The notes below the pieces were generated by a model that was given only the letters and a program-made list of their open reading frames with translations, was not told the origin of the DNA and searched no databases. Source: Sneathiella sp. (GTDB lineage: Bacteria > Pseudomonadota > Alphaproteobacteria > Sneathiellales > Sneathiellaceae). From it: a stretch of DNA of 64,000 nt. The DNA lies in the NCBI RefSeq assembly GCF_029233945.1, contig NZ_JARGOQ010000009.1, forward strand, positions 1 through 64,000. Direction: 5' to 3'. This document shows positions 36,901 through 45,801 of the stretch, piece by piece. Each line of letters opens with the position of its first letter. Within the stretch, counting starts at the first letter, position 1. The translations under genes and the position numbers were made by a program.

Positions 36901-37083
36901 ATGGGGATGTTGTTTAGGGACATGAACAAGGCACTTTCCGTCAAGACCTGCTATTCAAATTTCTTGCTCTCTTCCGCTGTCTTTATGCTGACCCTGCTTC
37001 TTTCCGCCGCCCTGTTTATCCAGGATACTCCGCATGAAGATCAAGGGCCGGCTCCCGATGAGGAGACTGCGCTCCTCGATTAA
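36901..37083 (+). CDS. Small single-pass membrane protein, unknown
   Basis: 60 residues from the ATG at 36901, which follows GGGGGGAAGAT, a strong ribosome binding site. An earlier in-frame start (36820) gives 87 residues but has no support. A cytoplasmic N-terminus of about 20 residues is followed by one membrane helix (LLSSAVFMLTLLLSAALFI) and an acidic tail (HEDQGPAPDEETALLD). No family recognised. It is the first of a run of uncharacterised plus-strand genes to about 40 kb. Confidence 0.55.
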   Translation: MGMLFRDMNKALSVKTCYSNFLLSSAVFMLTLLLSAALFIQDTPHEDQGPAPDEETALLD

Positions 37084-37216
37084 TATCTCTATTCATGCCT
37101 GAAGCACTGAAAACTGCGGCTTTTCTTGTGCAAACACTTCCTTAATTATATTGCTGCTAAATTCATCATTTAATCCCGATGCTATGGTTGATGGAGAAGG
37201 TGAAACGCGGCTTAAC

Positions 37217-37747
37217 ATGAGTATTGAGACCAGCGCCCTGGCGGCGTATCGCGCCCGCGCCCGCAATACAAACGTAAATGACGTCACTCTTTTAGCGACG
37301 GATTATCTCAATCATTTCAATGAAGCCTTGATGCTGGCTGAACTGGTGATTGATATGCCGGACATGCTGGAAGACTTGATCGATTGGTCGCCCGTCACGT
37401 ATGGGAATCATTTTCGTGACAGCGGCATAGCTGACCGGGAGCTTGCAATTGAGGCCTACGAATTTTCCCCAACGGAATATAAAACGCCGTTCGAGGCAAT
37501 CACGACGCGGCTAGATGAAGAAATTGAGGATCTGCAGACCAACTTAAGGTTAATAGACAATTTGGAAGACGATGAAGCGAAAATGATGGCCGACGAGCAG
37601 TGCGCGATTATTAGGGGCCTGATCGAACAGGCGGGTGCCATCATAAATGGCCATATCGGTGATTTCAATTCGCAAACTCCCTCCGAAGACAGTATGGAGG
37701 ATGAAGGAATACTCGATCAGGATGAAATCAATGCGATGTTTGGCTAG
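37217..37747 (+). CDS. Conserved hypothetical protein with FliM-like C-terminal peptide
   Basis: 176 residues from the ATG at 37217 (MSIETSALAAYRARARN). It contains NDVTLLATDYLNHFNEALMLAELV and VTYGNHFRDSGIADRELAIEAYEFSP, which I recall as conserved among alphaproteobacterial hypotheticals, then an acidic coiled region. The last 11 residues, LDQDEINAMFG, resemble the SQDEIDALF-type peptide that opens FliM and binds CheY-phosphate. Earlier in-frame starts at 37184 and 37151 have no ribosome binding site. A link to chemotaxis or flagellar switching is inference from this motif alone. Confidence 0.7.
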   Translation: MSIETSALAAYRARARNTNVNDVTLLATDYLNHFNEALMLAELVIDMPDMLEDLIDWSPVTYGNHFRDSGIADRELAIEAYEFSPTEYKTPFEAITTRLDEEIEDLQTNLRLIDNLEDDEAKMMADEQCAIIRGLIEQAGAIINGHIGDFNSQTPSEDSMEDEGILDQDEINAMFG

Positions 37748-38477
37748 GTTCATTTTGGATCGAGGAAAATGTCCGGAAAATTTAAGCCGATTTTCCCGCT
37801 CTGCTTTACGCATGCTCTTAACCGCCATTCCGGTAGTTTTGGCGATAAGCAATGTAGCCTGGGCAAATACGGATAAAGAATGCTTGGCCAGTTGGCAGGA
37901 TCCCCGGATAACGATTGAGATTGTCAACGCAAAACCGGTTCTTGACCATGGGAAAACTTCCCACCAGATAGAGATGGTCGCCAAGAAAAGCGGGTATGCA
38001 AAATCGACGCGCCATGCCAATTTACTTGGTCTTACTTATTCCTTCATCACGCCCAGACTTGGCGCGGCGACAAAATACAAGCCCGCGAAATCTGGAAAAT
38101 ACTGTCTACGTCTCGACCGGGTATCGCTGAAGTTCGGGGCGCAAAAAACCAGTATTTATATTGATCGGAAATATAAAAAGGGGACCTGCGCCTATGAGGT
38201 CATTCTGGCGCACGAACGTGAACATGTCCGCATCAATGAGCGGATCATCGCTGACTATGTACCAAAAATAAAACGTGAATTGACGGAGCGCGCGGCGAGT
38301 ATCCGTCCCTTCTACACGAAGAGTCCGAAAACGGCAGGTAAATCGATTGCGAACCGGTTGCTACTTGAGCTGGATCCTCTGCTCGATGAATTTAATGTGG
38401 CGCGAATGGACGCGAACGACGTTATCGATACACAGGAATCATATGCGGCTACTCAGGCTAAATGTCGAGATTGGTAA
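37731..38477 (+). CDS. Secreted DUF922-like putative zinc metalloprotease
   Basis: 249 residues from the ATG at 37731, overlapping the end of the preceding gene by 17 bases; a TTG at 37755 is an alternative start. A signal peptide ends near SNVAWA. The core EVILAHEREHVRINERI contains HExxH (His161, Glu162, His165), and with the surrounding pattern it resembles the DUF922 family of predicted secreted zinc proteases. Several Cys residues suggest periplasmic disulfides. No third metal ligand is certain, and no substrate is known. Downstream is the PilZ gene, 114 bases away. Confidence 0.6.
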   Translation: MRCLARFILDRGKCPENLSRFSRSALRMLLTAIPVVLAISNVAWANTDKECLASWQDPRITIEIVNAKPVLDHGKTSHQIEMVAKKSGYAKSTRHANLLGLTYSFITPRLGAATKYKPAKSGKYCLRLDRVSLKFGAQKTSIYIDRKYKKGTCAYEVILAHEREHVRINERIIADYVPKIKRELTERAASIRPFYTKSPKTAGKSIANRLLLELDPLLDEFNVARMDANDVIDTQESYAATQAKCRDW

Positions 38478-38591
38478 GATTCTATCTTTTAATTTGCAAA
38501 TTATTAACAATTTCTTGATTAACTGGATCATGGTCAGGGAACAGGATTAGTTCCAGCATAGAATTCAGCCAGCAGGTTACAGAGAACCGAA

Positions 38592-38993
38592 ATGATCATT
38601 GCTAAAGACATCAAAAAAATGTTGAGAGCCCTTGAGGTGGAGTGTGATCATAAGAAGACTGGCACTGCTGCGGATCGCCGCTACCGCCGGGCCGATGTTA
38701 CATGGCCTGCAACCATCCGCGCGGAGCGAGGGCACGCCTGCCTCCATGAGGAAGAGCGCGAAGTCAGCGGTATCATCAAGGACATATCAGCCAACGGCGC
38801 GAGAATTGACGTCGAGGGCCTGTTTTTCGAAAAGAACAACCTTCTTTTGCAGGCATCGCAGCTGGGCGCCATTCGCTGCGATCTGGTGTGGCGGCGCGGC
38901 AATAAAATCGGGTTACAGTTTTCCGAAGACCCTAAAAAAATACAGGAAAAACTTCAGGAACTCCTTCCGGAGTTTGACAATACGCTTCCCTGA
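38592..38993 (+). CDS. PilZ domain protein (c-di-GMP receptor)
   Basis: 133 residues, essentially one PilZ domain. RxxxR lies in RRYRRADVTW and DxSxxG in KDISANGARIDV, both intact, so c-di-GMP binding is expected. The C-terminus is a Lys/Glu-rich helix. The stop overlaps the start of the following degenerate-receiver gene in TGATG, so the two are translationally coupled and probably form one functional unit. No flagellar or exopolysaccharide genes are adjacent. Confidence 0.88.
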   Translation: MIIAKDIKKMLRALEVECDHKKTGTAADRRYRRADVTWPATIRAERGHACLHEEEREVSGIIKDISANGARIDVEGLFFEKNNLLLQASQLGAIRCDLVWRRGNKIGLQFSEDPKKIQEKLQELLPEFDNTLP

Positions 38994-39985
38994 TGCACGA
39001 TCCACGGTTTAAAGCGGCATCGGCCCTTCTTTTTGATTCCGAACCGTCGATGCGCCAAAACACAAGAAGCGCCCTTCTTAATCTTGGCCTCGGCGACGTC
39101 ATTGCCTGCTCCGATCTCTATCAATTTACAGCGCTGGCGAGCCGCGGGGAATTTGATCTCATACTGGCGGAAGCCTCAATCGCTGGAACTGGTGTTCACC
39201 AACTCATTCAGGAAATCCGTAGTCATAAAATCGGGCCCGATCCTTTTATCAACGTTATTTTGTTTTTGTGGAACTCAGAGCCCAACATGGTCGGCGAGAT
39301 CATGAATGCTGGCGCGGACGATGTGATAACCCGGCCGATGTCACGCACGCAGATATTTTCGCGGCTTAAGCGGCTGGTCATGGCGCGTAAACCCTTTGTT
39401 GTGACCGCGGATTACTTCGGACCCGACCGACGCAATGCATTGAGAAGCAGATCGGGCGTCCCGACGATGATTGTCCCAAATTCGCTAAAGGCAAAGGTGG
39501 AAAACCGACCGGAACTCGCCGCCACACCGGAGGCGATCAAAAGCGCGATGAAAGTGGTGAAAGAGCGTAAGATATCGACATATTCAGAACAGTTGATGCG
39601 CCTTTCCTCTGCCGTCATTCTGCTCTCCGGTTCGGCCGACAGTTTTGGAGACCGCAGGGACGTGATTAGTGTCATGCAGCAGAGAAATAACGCCCTGATC
39701 GACAGCGTTGAGGGAACTGAACATGTGCATGTCATCTCTTTGTGTCAGGCACTCGCCGATCTTCTGAGTTCCATCGTCCATGCGAATTCATCCCTTAAAG
39801 ACAAGGACCGTGAGCTGCTATCACAAATTCCATATGCCATCCATAAAGCCTGCGCGGACCTTCATCAAACGGCAGGTCTGGCCTTTGACATAAGGGAGGT
39901 GTCCGCACGGGTAAGCGACACCCGGAAACAGTCAAGATACGGTTACTTTCGGGCCGAGGGGAAAATTAGTCACACATTGAGGTAA
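38993..39985 (+). CDS. Degenerate response-regulator receiver with C-terminal helical domain
   Basis: 330 residues. Residues 10-125 have the receiver fold, but key positions differ: the acidic pair is Asp15-Ser16, the phosphoacceptor is Glu60 in FDLILAEAS, and the conserved Lys is Arg114 in VITRPMS. It is therefore probably not phosphorylated, or is locked in an active-like form. After a linker, residues 190-330 are mostly helical with no named domain. It is coupled to the PilZ gene by TGATG. The likely role is as an output or adaptor protein with its PilZ partner. Confidence 0.75.
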   Translation: MHDPRFKAASALLFDSEPSMRQNTRSALLNLGLGDVIACSDLYQFTALASRGEFDLILAEASIAGTGVHQLIQEIRSHKIGPDPFINVILFLWNSEPNMVGEIMNAGADDVITRPMSRTQIFSRLKRLVMARKPFVVTADYFGPDRRNALRSRSGVPTMIVPNSLKAKVENRPELAATPEAIKSAMKVVKERKISTYSEQLMRLSSAVILLSGSADSFGDRRDVISVMQQRNNALIDSVEGTEHVHVISLCQALADLLSSIVHANSSLKDKDRELLSQIPYAIHKACADLHQTAGLAFDIREVSARVSDTRKQSRYGYFRAEGKISHTLR

Positions 39986-40036
39986 ATCTTACTTTGTTCT
40001 GCCCGATACCCTCCTATTATTAATGGTAGGCCGGTG

Positions 40037-41086
40037 ATGTTGGAATGTCAGGAGGATGGGGTCATTATATACGTAAAATCTTTAAAACGCTTGACCGTGA
40101 TAGGGTTCTGTCTGACGCTGATGGTGCTTTATTTAGGAAGTGCTGTTGCCCAGAATGTCTATTTCTTGCGCATTGGGACAGGATCCACTGCCGGAACATA
40201 TTACCCCATTGGAACGCTGCTTGCGTCGGTTATCTCTAACCCGCCGGGAAGCCGGAGTTGTGAGGATGGAGGATCTTGCGGCGTTCCGGGGCTGATTGCG
40301 ACAGCGCAGACAACTCATGGATCCGTGGACAATATATATGGCGTCACACGAGGCTATTTTGATACCGCCCTTGCCCAGTCGGACACTGTTGTTGCAGCAT
40401 ATAACGGTACCGGTATTTATGATGATAAGGAACCTATCACCTCTCTTCGGGTGATTGCCAATCTGTATCCCGAGGATGTCCACCTTGTTGTCCGTCGCGA
40501 CGCTGGCATAAAAAACATACGGGACTTAAAGGGAAAAAAAGTATCGATTGACGTGCCGGGTTCGGGAACGCGGGAAAATGCCAAGGAAATTCTGAAGGCA
40601 TATGGCCTCTCCGTAAAAGATATTGATGCCATATCCGCCAGCCCGGATAAGTCCGTTACCCTGATAAAAGCGGATAAGCTGGACGCCTTTTTCCTGGTCG
40701 CCGGGTATCCCGTTACAGCGGTCTCTGAACTCGCCGATGTTGGCAAAATAGAATTAATACCAATCAGTGGGAAGATTGCTGAAAAATTTGTCGCCGGACA
40801 TGGCTATTACTCCGTTTCTCAGATACCAGCCGGGACTTATCGGGACCTTGATACCGTGCCAACCCTGGCGGTTAGCACCCAATGGATCGTTAGTGAGAAC
40901 GTGTCGGAAGAGTTGGTCTATGAAATTTCCCGTGCGCTTTGGCACCCGAAAAACCGTCATCTCCTCGACCGCGGTCATGCGAAGGGCTTGCTGATACATC
41001 TTGATACGGCCCTGAAAGGGGTTTCGACGCCGTTGCATCCCGGCGCAGAGCGCTATTACAAGGAAATAGGTATTATTACTGACTAG
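40037..41086 (+). CDS. TAXI-family TRAP transporter solute-binding protein
   Basis: Periplasmic binding protein of the TAXI type, 349 residues from the ATG at 40037. Mature domain: FLRIGTGSTAGTYYPIGTLLA (family signature), LAQSDTVVAAYNGTG, VSIDVPGSGTRENAKEIL and ALWHPKNRHLLDRGHAKG. The start is uncertain: the ATG has no clear ribosome binding site, whereas GGAGG at 40051-40055 stands 8 bases before an in-frame ATT codon at 40064 that would give a compact signal peptide. No TRAP membrane subunit is in the window, so it is an orphan here. Confidence 0.85.
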   Translation: MLECQEDGVIIYVKSLKRLTVIGFCLTLMVLYLGSAVAQNVYFLRIGTGSTAGTYYPIGTLLASVISNPPGSRSCEDGGSCGVPGLIATAQTTHGSVDNIYGVTRGYFDTALAQSDTVVAAYNGTGIYDDKEPITSLRVIANLYPEDVHLVVRRDAGIKNIRDLKGKKVSIDVPGSGTRENAKEILKAYGLSVKDIDAISASPDKSVTLIKADKLDAFFLVAGYPVTAVSELADVGKIELIPISGKIAEKFVAGHGYYSVSQIPAGTYRDLDTVPTLAVSTQWIVSENVSEELVYEISRALWHPKNRHLLDRGHAKGLLIHLDTALKGVSTPLHPGAERYYKEIGIITD

Positions 41087-41191
41087 GATAACAGGCCGGT
41101 CTTTTATAAGCTCTCTGATCGGCGGGCTCGATAGCGGTTGTCGCCCGAATACGGCTTTGATAAGGTCGCATAAAATCATCAGGAGAGCATC

Positions 41192-42574
41192 GTGATACCA
41201 TTTGTCGTCGCAACGTCCAAAACCGACCCCAAGCCGATTATCGTAGTCGAAAAGTCAAATTTTGTTGAATGGCTTTCGGCGCAACCTGACCTTCACAAAA
41301 GCTGGATAGAGGCGCAAGGGTTTGAAGCGGATGGCGGCAAGACGTTGCTTCTACCCGGGTCCGCAGGCGATGCCGAGGCCGTTGTCTACGTAAAAGATGG
41401 TGATTGGAATATCTGGTCGCTTGCGGATTTGCCTTCAACGCTTCCGAAGGGAACCTATGCAATCACAACCGAATTCACAGAGAAGGAAGCGACGGACGTG
41501 GCCATCGGCTGGTCCCTTGGCACCTATTCGTTTGACCGGTATAAAAAGGACGGTAAGAAATATGCGACGCTGATGTTGCCAAAGAGCGCCGATAGAGACA
41601 TGGTCGCGCGGACGGTTAAGGCTGTTACTCTGGTGCGGGACCTTGTCAATCTGCCCGCCGGAGATCTCGGCCCTACCGCGCTTGAGGCCGCCGCATCGCA
41701 GGTCGCGGGCGAGTTTGAGGCTGAACAGGGCAATATCGTCGGTGAAGATCTGCTCACCTATCATTTTCCCATGGTGCATGCGGTTGGCCGCGCCGCGGCG
41801 GATGCCCCGCGACTGATTGACATTAGCTGGGGTGATAAGGATGCGCCAAAAGTAACGCTGGTCGGTAAAGGCGTATGTTTTGATAGCGGTGGCCTTGATA
41901 TTAAATCGGCGGCGGGCATGCTGATGATGAAAAAGGATATGGGCGGGGCGGCAACGGTACTTGGCCTTGCGCATATGATTATGGACGCGAACCTACCGGT
42001 GCGGCTCAGGGTTCTGATCCCGGCGGTTGAAAATGCCATCTCTGGAAATGCCTTTCATCCTGGTGACATTCTGACCAGCCGAAAGGGCAAAACAGTTGAA
42101 ATTGGCAATACCGATGCGGAAGGCCGGCTTATCCTTGCCGATGCACTTGCTGCCGCCGATGAAGAAGAACCCGATCTCCTGATCGATATGGCGACGTTGA
42201 CGGGCGCCGCAAGAGTTGCGGTTGGGACGGAAATCGCCGCGACTTTCACGGATGATGAGGCGCTTTATGCGGATATTGCCAAGCACAGCGAAATGGAAAA
42301 GGACCCGGTCTGGCGCCTGCCGCTGTGGGATGAGTATCGCCATCTTCTGGACAGCAAGTTCGCCGATATTAATAATGCCGGATCTGGCGGATACGGGGGG
42401 GCAATTACGGCTGGACTGTTCCTGAAAGAGTTCGTCGAAAAAGCCAAGAGCTGGGTTCATTTCGACATCATGGCTTATAACGTCCGACCTCGTCCCGGCC
42501 GACCGGTTGGCGGAGAAGCCTTCGCGTTACGTGCCCTCTTCGCCCTGATCAAGGAGCGTTACGAGAAATCGTAA
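41192..42574 (+). CDS. Leucyl aminopeptidase family (M17) metallopeptidase
   Basis: Two-metal exopeptidase of family M17, 460 residues. The core holds VGKGVCFDSGGLDIKSAAGMLMMKKDMGGAA (metal and catalytic Lys region) and NTDAEGRLILADAL, the family signature. The N-terminal 130 residues differ from PepA, as in the shorter alphaproteobacterial members. GTG start preceded by AGGAGAGC. It stands alone on the plus strand, with only 3 bases between its stop and that of the convergent LysE gene. Role: cytoplasmic peptide turnover, possibly of peptides brought in by the Yej system nearby. Confidence 0.93.
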   Translation: MIPFVVATSKTDPKPIIVVEKSNFVEWLSAQPDLHKSWIEAQGFEADGGKTLLLPGSAGDAEAVVYVKDGDWNIWSLADLPSTLPKGTYAITTEFTEKEATDVAIGWSLGTYSFDRYKKDGKKYATLMLPKSADRDMVARTVKAVTLVRDLVNLPAGDLGPTALEAAASQVAGEFEAEQGNIVGEDLLTYHFPMVHAVGRAAADAPRLIDISWGDKDAPKVTLVGKGVCFDSGGLDIKSAAGMLMMKKDMGGAATVLGLAHMIMDANLPVRLRVLIPAVENAISGNAFHPGDILTSRKGKTVEIGNTDAEGRLILADALAAADEEEPDLLIDMATLTGAARVAVGTEIAATFTDDEALYADIAKHSEMEKDPVWRLPLWDEYRHLLDSKFADINNAGSGGYGGAITAGLFLKEFVEKAKSWVHFDIMAYNVRPRPGRPVGGEAFALRALFALIKERYEKS

Positions 42575-42577
42575 ATT

Positions 42578-43189
42578 TTATCGATCAGTAAGCGCCAGCT
42601 TCAACCCGAGTCCCGCAAATGTTGCGGCAATTCCGTACTGTATCCCGCGAACGATCTTGGGCGTGCCCAACAAATAATGTCGTATTCTTGAGGCGAAAAG
42701 GCCATAGATTACAAAAATGACGAAAGTAACGGCCATAAAGACAGCGCCATGCCAAGCGATGAGGAGGGTCGGGCTGTTGGTCGATGCCGGGATAAACTGA
42801 GGCAAAAAGGCAAGAAAGAAAATTGTCAGTTTTGGGTTCAGGATATTAATCAGCGTGCCTTTGCGGGCAATTCGCCAATAGTTTTTGCTTTTCTCATTTT
42901 TGCTCAGGTCGAGATTTCCTGAATTTCGAACTGTCTGCCATGCGAGATAGAGCAAGTATGCGACCCCGGCATATTTCAAGAATTGAAATGCTAATGCACT
43001 TGTATGCAGGAGGGCCGCAACACCGAACATGCAGGCAAGAATGCTGGGCAAAATGCCGAGAGTACAGCCAAACGCCGCCGCGATGCCTGCCTTGGCCCCA
43101 TCTGTCAGGCCGACCGCCAAGGTGTAAAGAACGCCGGTTCCCGGCGCGATTGTAACGATCAGGGTCGTGAGAAGAAATTCAATGCTCAT
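42578..43189 (-). CDS. LysE family translocator
   Basis: 203 residues, about six membrane helices, with the LysE/RhtB pattern: TLIVTIAPGTGVLYTLAVGLTDGAKAGIAAAFGCTLGILPSILACM near the N-terminus and KGTLINILNPKLTIFFLAFLPQF. An exporter of amino acids or related small molecules; substrate not predictable. ATG preceded by GGAGATAAAGA. It lies 30 bases after ghrA and may be the last gene of the yej-ghrA transcript. Confidence 0.9.
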   Translation of the reverse strand: MSIEFLLTTLIVTIAPGTGVLYTLAVGLTDGAKAGIAAAFGCTLGILPSILACMFGVAALLHTSALAFQFLKYAGVAYLLYLAWQTVRNSGNLDLSKNEKSKNYWRIARKGTLINILNPKLTIFFLAFLPQFIPASTNSPTLLIAWHGAVFMAVTFVIFVIYGLFASRIRHYLLGTPKIVRGIQYGIAATFAGLGLKLALTDR

Positions 43190-43219
43190 TCTTTATCTCC
43201 AAACCTGATCCGGCATTGC

Positions 43220-44149
43220 CTAGTATCCTTTTTCGACATCCACGGCGTGAAGCAGGCCCTCGCCTTTTTCGGTGCGGATGATATTTTCTGCAACCAGCTT
43301 GGCAACGCTTGCCGGGTCGGAAATGCTGGCGACATGGGGGGTGATGCGGATTTTTGGATGATCCCAGAAAGGATGATCTTCCGCCATCGGTTCCTCATGA
43401 AATACATCCAATGTTGCCGCAGAGAGCTGCCCGCTATCGAGAGCCGGGATCAGGTCTTCTTCCAATAAATGAGGACCGCGCCCTGCATTGATAATGCCGG
43501 CGCCTTTCGGCAGCTTGGCAAAGAGTTCAGCATTCAGGATGTTTCGCGTGTGCGGTGTGAGAGGTAGAAGGCAGACCAGAATTTCCGTTCGGGCAAGAAA
43601 GGCGTCAAGCTGGCCATCGCCGAAGAAACTCTCAACGCCGTCGATTTTCTTTTCTGACCGGCTCCATCCCGCGACATCGAATTTTAGGAAGCTGAGAGCT
43701 TCTGCCGCGCCGCCGCCAAGTTCGCCCATGCCCAGAATACCGACTTTCCGCTCGCTGGCGAAGGGGGCGAAATGTTCTTTCCAGACATGTTTGCGCTGCT
43801 GCGCATCATAGGCGTGGCAGAAGCGGTGATGGTTCAACACATGCTGCACGACATATTCTGTCATGCGTCCGGTCAGGTTCGGATCGACAACGCGGGAGAA
43901 GGGCAGATGGCGCGGAAAATCTGGATCGGCGAGCAAATGATCGACACCGGCACCCAGTGAATAGACGGCGCATAGGTTTTTCAGTTTCGCGAGCTCCCCG
44001 TGCGGCATTTTCCAGCAGAGCGCATATTTGATCTCGTCTGGATCGCCAATATCGGGCCAGATACGTACGTCTAGATCCGGGATATACTTACCCAGTTCAC
44101 GCCGCCACCAGTCCGCGCGATCAATATTACTTTTAAACAATAGAGCCAT
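43220..44149 (-). CDS. ghrA: Glyoxylate/hydroxypyruvate reductase A
   Basis: NAD(P)H-dependent reductase of glyoxylate to glycolate and hydroxypyruvate to glycerate. 309 residues. N-terminal WWRRELGKYIPDLDVRIWPD, then the Rossmann GILGMGELGGGAAEAL, LPLTPHTRNILN, INAGRGPHLLEEDLIPALDSGQLSAATLDVF and HPKIRITPHVAS with the catalytic His. The short N-terminus and lack of a PSHG motif fit GhrA over GhrB. It follows the yej operon by 29 bases and has a GGAGAA ribosome binding site. A metabolic link with glcB, some 8 kb away, is inference. Confidence 0.9.
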   Translation of the reverse strand: MALLFKSNIDRADWWRRELGKYIPDLDVRIWPDIGDPDEIKYALCWKMPHGELAKLKNLCAVYSLGAGVDHLLADPDFPRHLPFSRVVDPNLTGRMTEYVVQHVLNHHRFCHAYDAQQRKHVWKEHFAPFASERKVGILGMGELGGGAAEALSFLKFDVAGWSRSEKKIDGVESFFGDGQLDAFLARTEILVCLLPLTPHTRNILNAELFAKLPKGAGIINAGRGPHLLEEDLIPALDSGQLSAATLDVFHEEPMAEDHPFWDHPKIRITPHVASISDPASVAKLVAENIIRTEKGEGLLHAVDVEKGY

Positions 44150-44178
44150 TTTCTTCTCCGGTATCTTGTGCCGACACC

Positions 44179-45801
44179 TTAACTATTAACTACATCAGCG
44201 GCAGCCGTTTCCAGATCAAACGCTGCCTTCATCAATGCCTTTGTATAGTCTGTTTCAGGATTGTCAAAGATTTGTGCCGCAGGGCCTTGTTCAACAATTT
44301 TACCATTGCGCATAACAAGAACGCTATCGGCGATGGCGCGGACGACTTTAAGGTCGTGGCTGATGAACAGATAGGTCAGGTTGTGGCGGTTCTGCAAGTC
44401 CCGCAACAGATCGACAATTTGTGCCTGCACGGACATATCCAGAGCCGATGTAGGTTCGTCCAGCACAATAAATTTCGGTTTCAGGATAAGGGCGCGGGCG
44501 ATGGCAATACGCTGTCGCTGGCCACCTGAAAATTCGTGAGGGTAGCGGTCCTGCGCATCCGGGGTGATGCCGACTTCTTTCAGAACCTCCGATATTCTGT
44601 CCCGGCGCTCCAGCCGATTGCCATGCCCTTCATGGACAATCACACCCTCCTCAATTATTTGCCCGACAGAGAGGCGGGGACTGAGGCTGGAGTAGGGGTC
44701 CTGAAAGACAATCTGCATTTCCGCGCGTAAGGGGCGAAGCTCTTTCCAGCTTGCGCTTTGGATTGATTGCCCGTTGAACCTGATCTCTCCTTTGGAAGAG
44801 ATAAGCCGCAACATGGCAAGGCCCAATGTCGACTTACCCGAGCCGCTTTCTCCGACGATGCCAACCGTATGTCCCTGTTTCACATTGACCGATATGTCAT
44901 CGACCGCACGGACATAATCGACAGTCCGTTTAAGCAGGCCCTTCTTGATCGGAAAGTAGACCTTCAGATTCTTGCAGGACATCACATCGGGCAGGGCGTC
45001 ATTCTTGCGAAGCGGCAGACCCTTAGGTTCCGCTTCCAGCAACATCCGGGTATATTCATGGCGCGGTCGCGAGAATAGCTCATGAGCCGTGTTGGCCTCG
45101 ACAATTTCGCCATCGGTCATGACGCATACGTCTTTTGCCATCTTCCGCACAATGCCGAGATCATGGGTGATCAGCAAGATCGCCATGCCAAGCCGCTTTT
45201 GCAAATTCATCAGAAGTTCAAGAATTTGAGCCTGGATCGTTACGTCAAGGGCGGTTGTCGGCTCGTCCGCGATCAACAGGTCCGGCTCATTGGCAAGCGC
45301 CATGGCGATCATCACACGCTGACGCTGGCCACCCGAAAGCTGGTGGGGATAGGCATTCAGCCGCTCGTCAATGGCGTCCAGCCCGACCATCTCCAGAAGT
45401 TCCCGCACCCGTGTGGCGGCCTCCTTCTGGCTCATCCCCTTATGGACGAGCAGCGTTTCATTAATCTGCTTTTCGATCGTGTGAAGCGGGTTGAGAGAGG
45501 TCATTGGTTCCTGAAAAATCATGGAAACATGATTCCCTCGAAAGTTCCGCATTTCTTTTTGCGGCCTCCCGACAACTTCCTCGCCATTTATCTTGATGGA
45601 CCCTTTCGGATGCTTGGCGAGCGGATAGGGTAGAAGCTGCAAGATGCTGAGTGCGGTGACCGATTTTCCCGATCCGCTTTCCCCGACAAGGGCGAGGGTT
45701 TCTCCTTTCTCGATATTGAAGGAGATGCCCTTGACCGCGGGCACATCCTTGCCGTCGGATTTAAAAGTGACCCACAGATCGTTAATCTCAACTAGCGTCA
45801 T
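44179..45801 (-). CDS. yejF: Dual ATP-binding protein of peptide ABC transporter (YejF)
   Basis: 540 residues with two full ABC cassettes. Each has Walker A GESGSGKS and an LSGGQRQR or [15 protein letters not shown] signature, with Walker [13 protein letters not shown] in the first and [12 protein letters not shown] in the second. This double cassette is typical of YejF and the Dpp/Opp-type transporters that use one ATPase chain. Cytoplasmic; it powers YejB-YejE. The start overlaps the yejE stop in TAATG. Confidence 0.94.
   Translation of the reverse strand: MTLVEINDLWVTFKSDGKDVPAVKGISFNIEKGETLALVGESGSGKSVTALSILQLLPYPLAKHPKGSIKINGEEVVGRPQKEMRNFRGNHVSMIFQEPMTSLNPLHTIEKQINETLLVHKGMSQKEAATRVRELLEMVGLDAIDERLNAYPHQLSGGQRQRVMIAMALANEPDLLIADEPTTALDVTIQAQILELLMNLQKRLGMAILLITHDLGIVRKMAKDVCVMTDGEIVEANTAHELFSRPRHEYTRMLLEAEPKGLPLRKNDALPDVMSCKNLKVYFPIKKGLLKRTVDYVRAVDDISVNVKQGHTVGIVGESGSGKSTLGLAMLRLISSKGEIRFNGQSIQSASWKELRPLRAEMQIVFQDPYSSLSPRLSVGQIIEEGVIVHEGHGNRLERRDRISEVLKEVGITPDAQDRYPHEFSGGQRQRIAIARALILKPKFIVLDEPTSALDMSVQAQIVDLLRDLQNRHNLTYLFISHDLKVVRAIADSVLVMRNGKIVEQGPAAQIFDNPETDYTKALMKAAFDLETAAADVVNS

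Noticed and set aside
38491-38502. AATTTGCAAATT palindrome between the metalloprotease and PilZ genes
   Set aside because: A 12-base AT palindrome in an AT-rich gap is expected by chance and has no supporting context.
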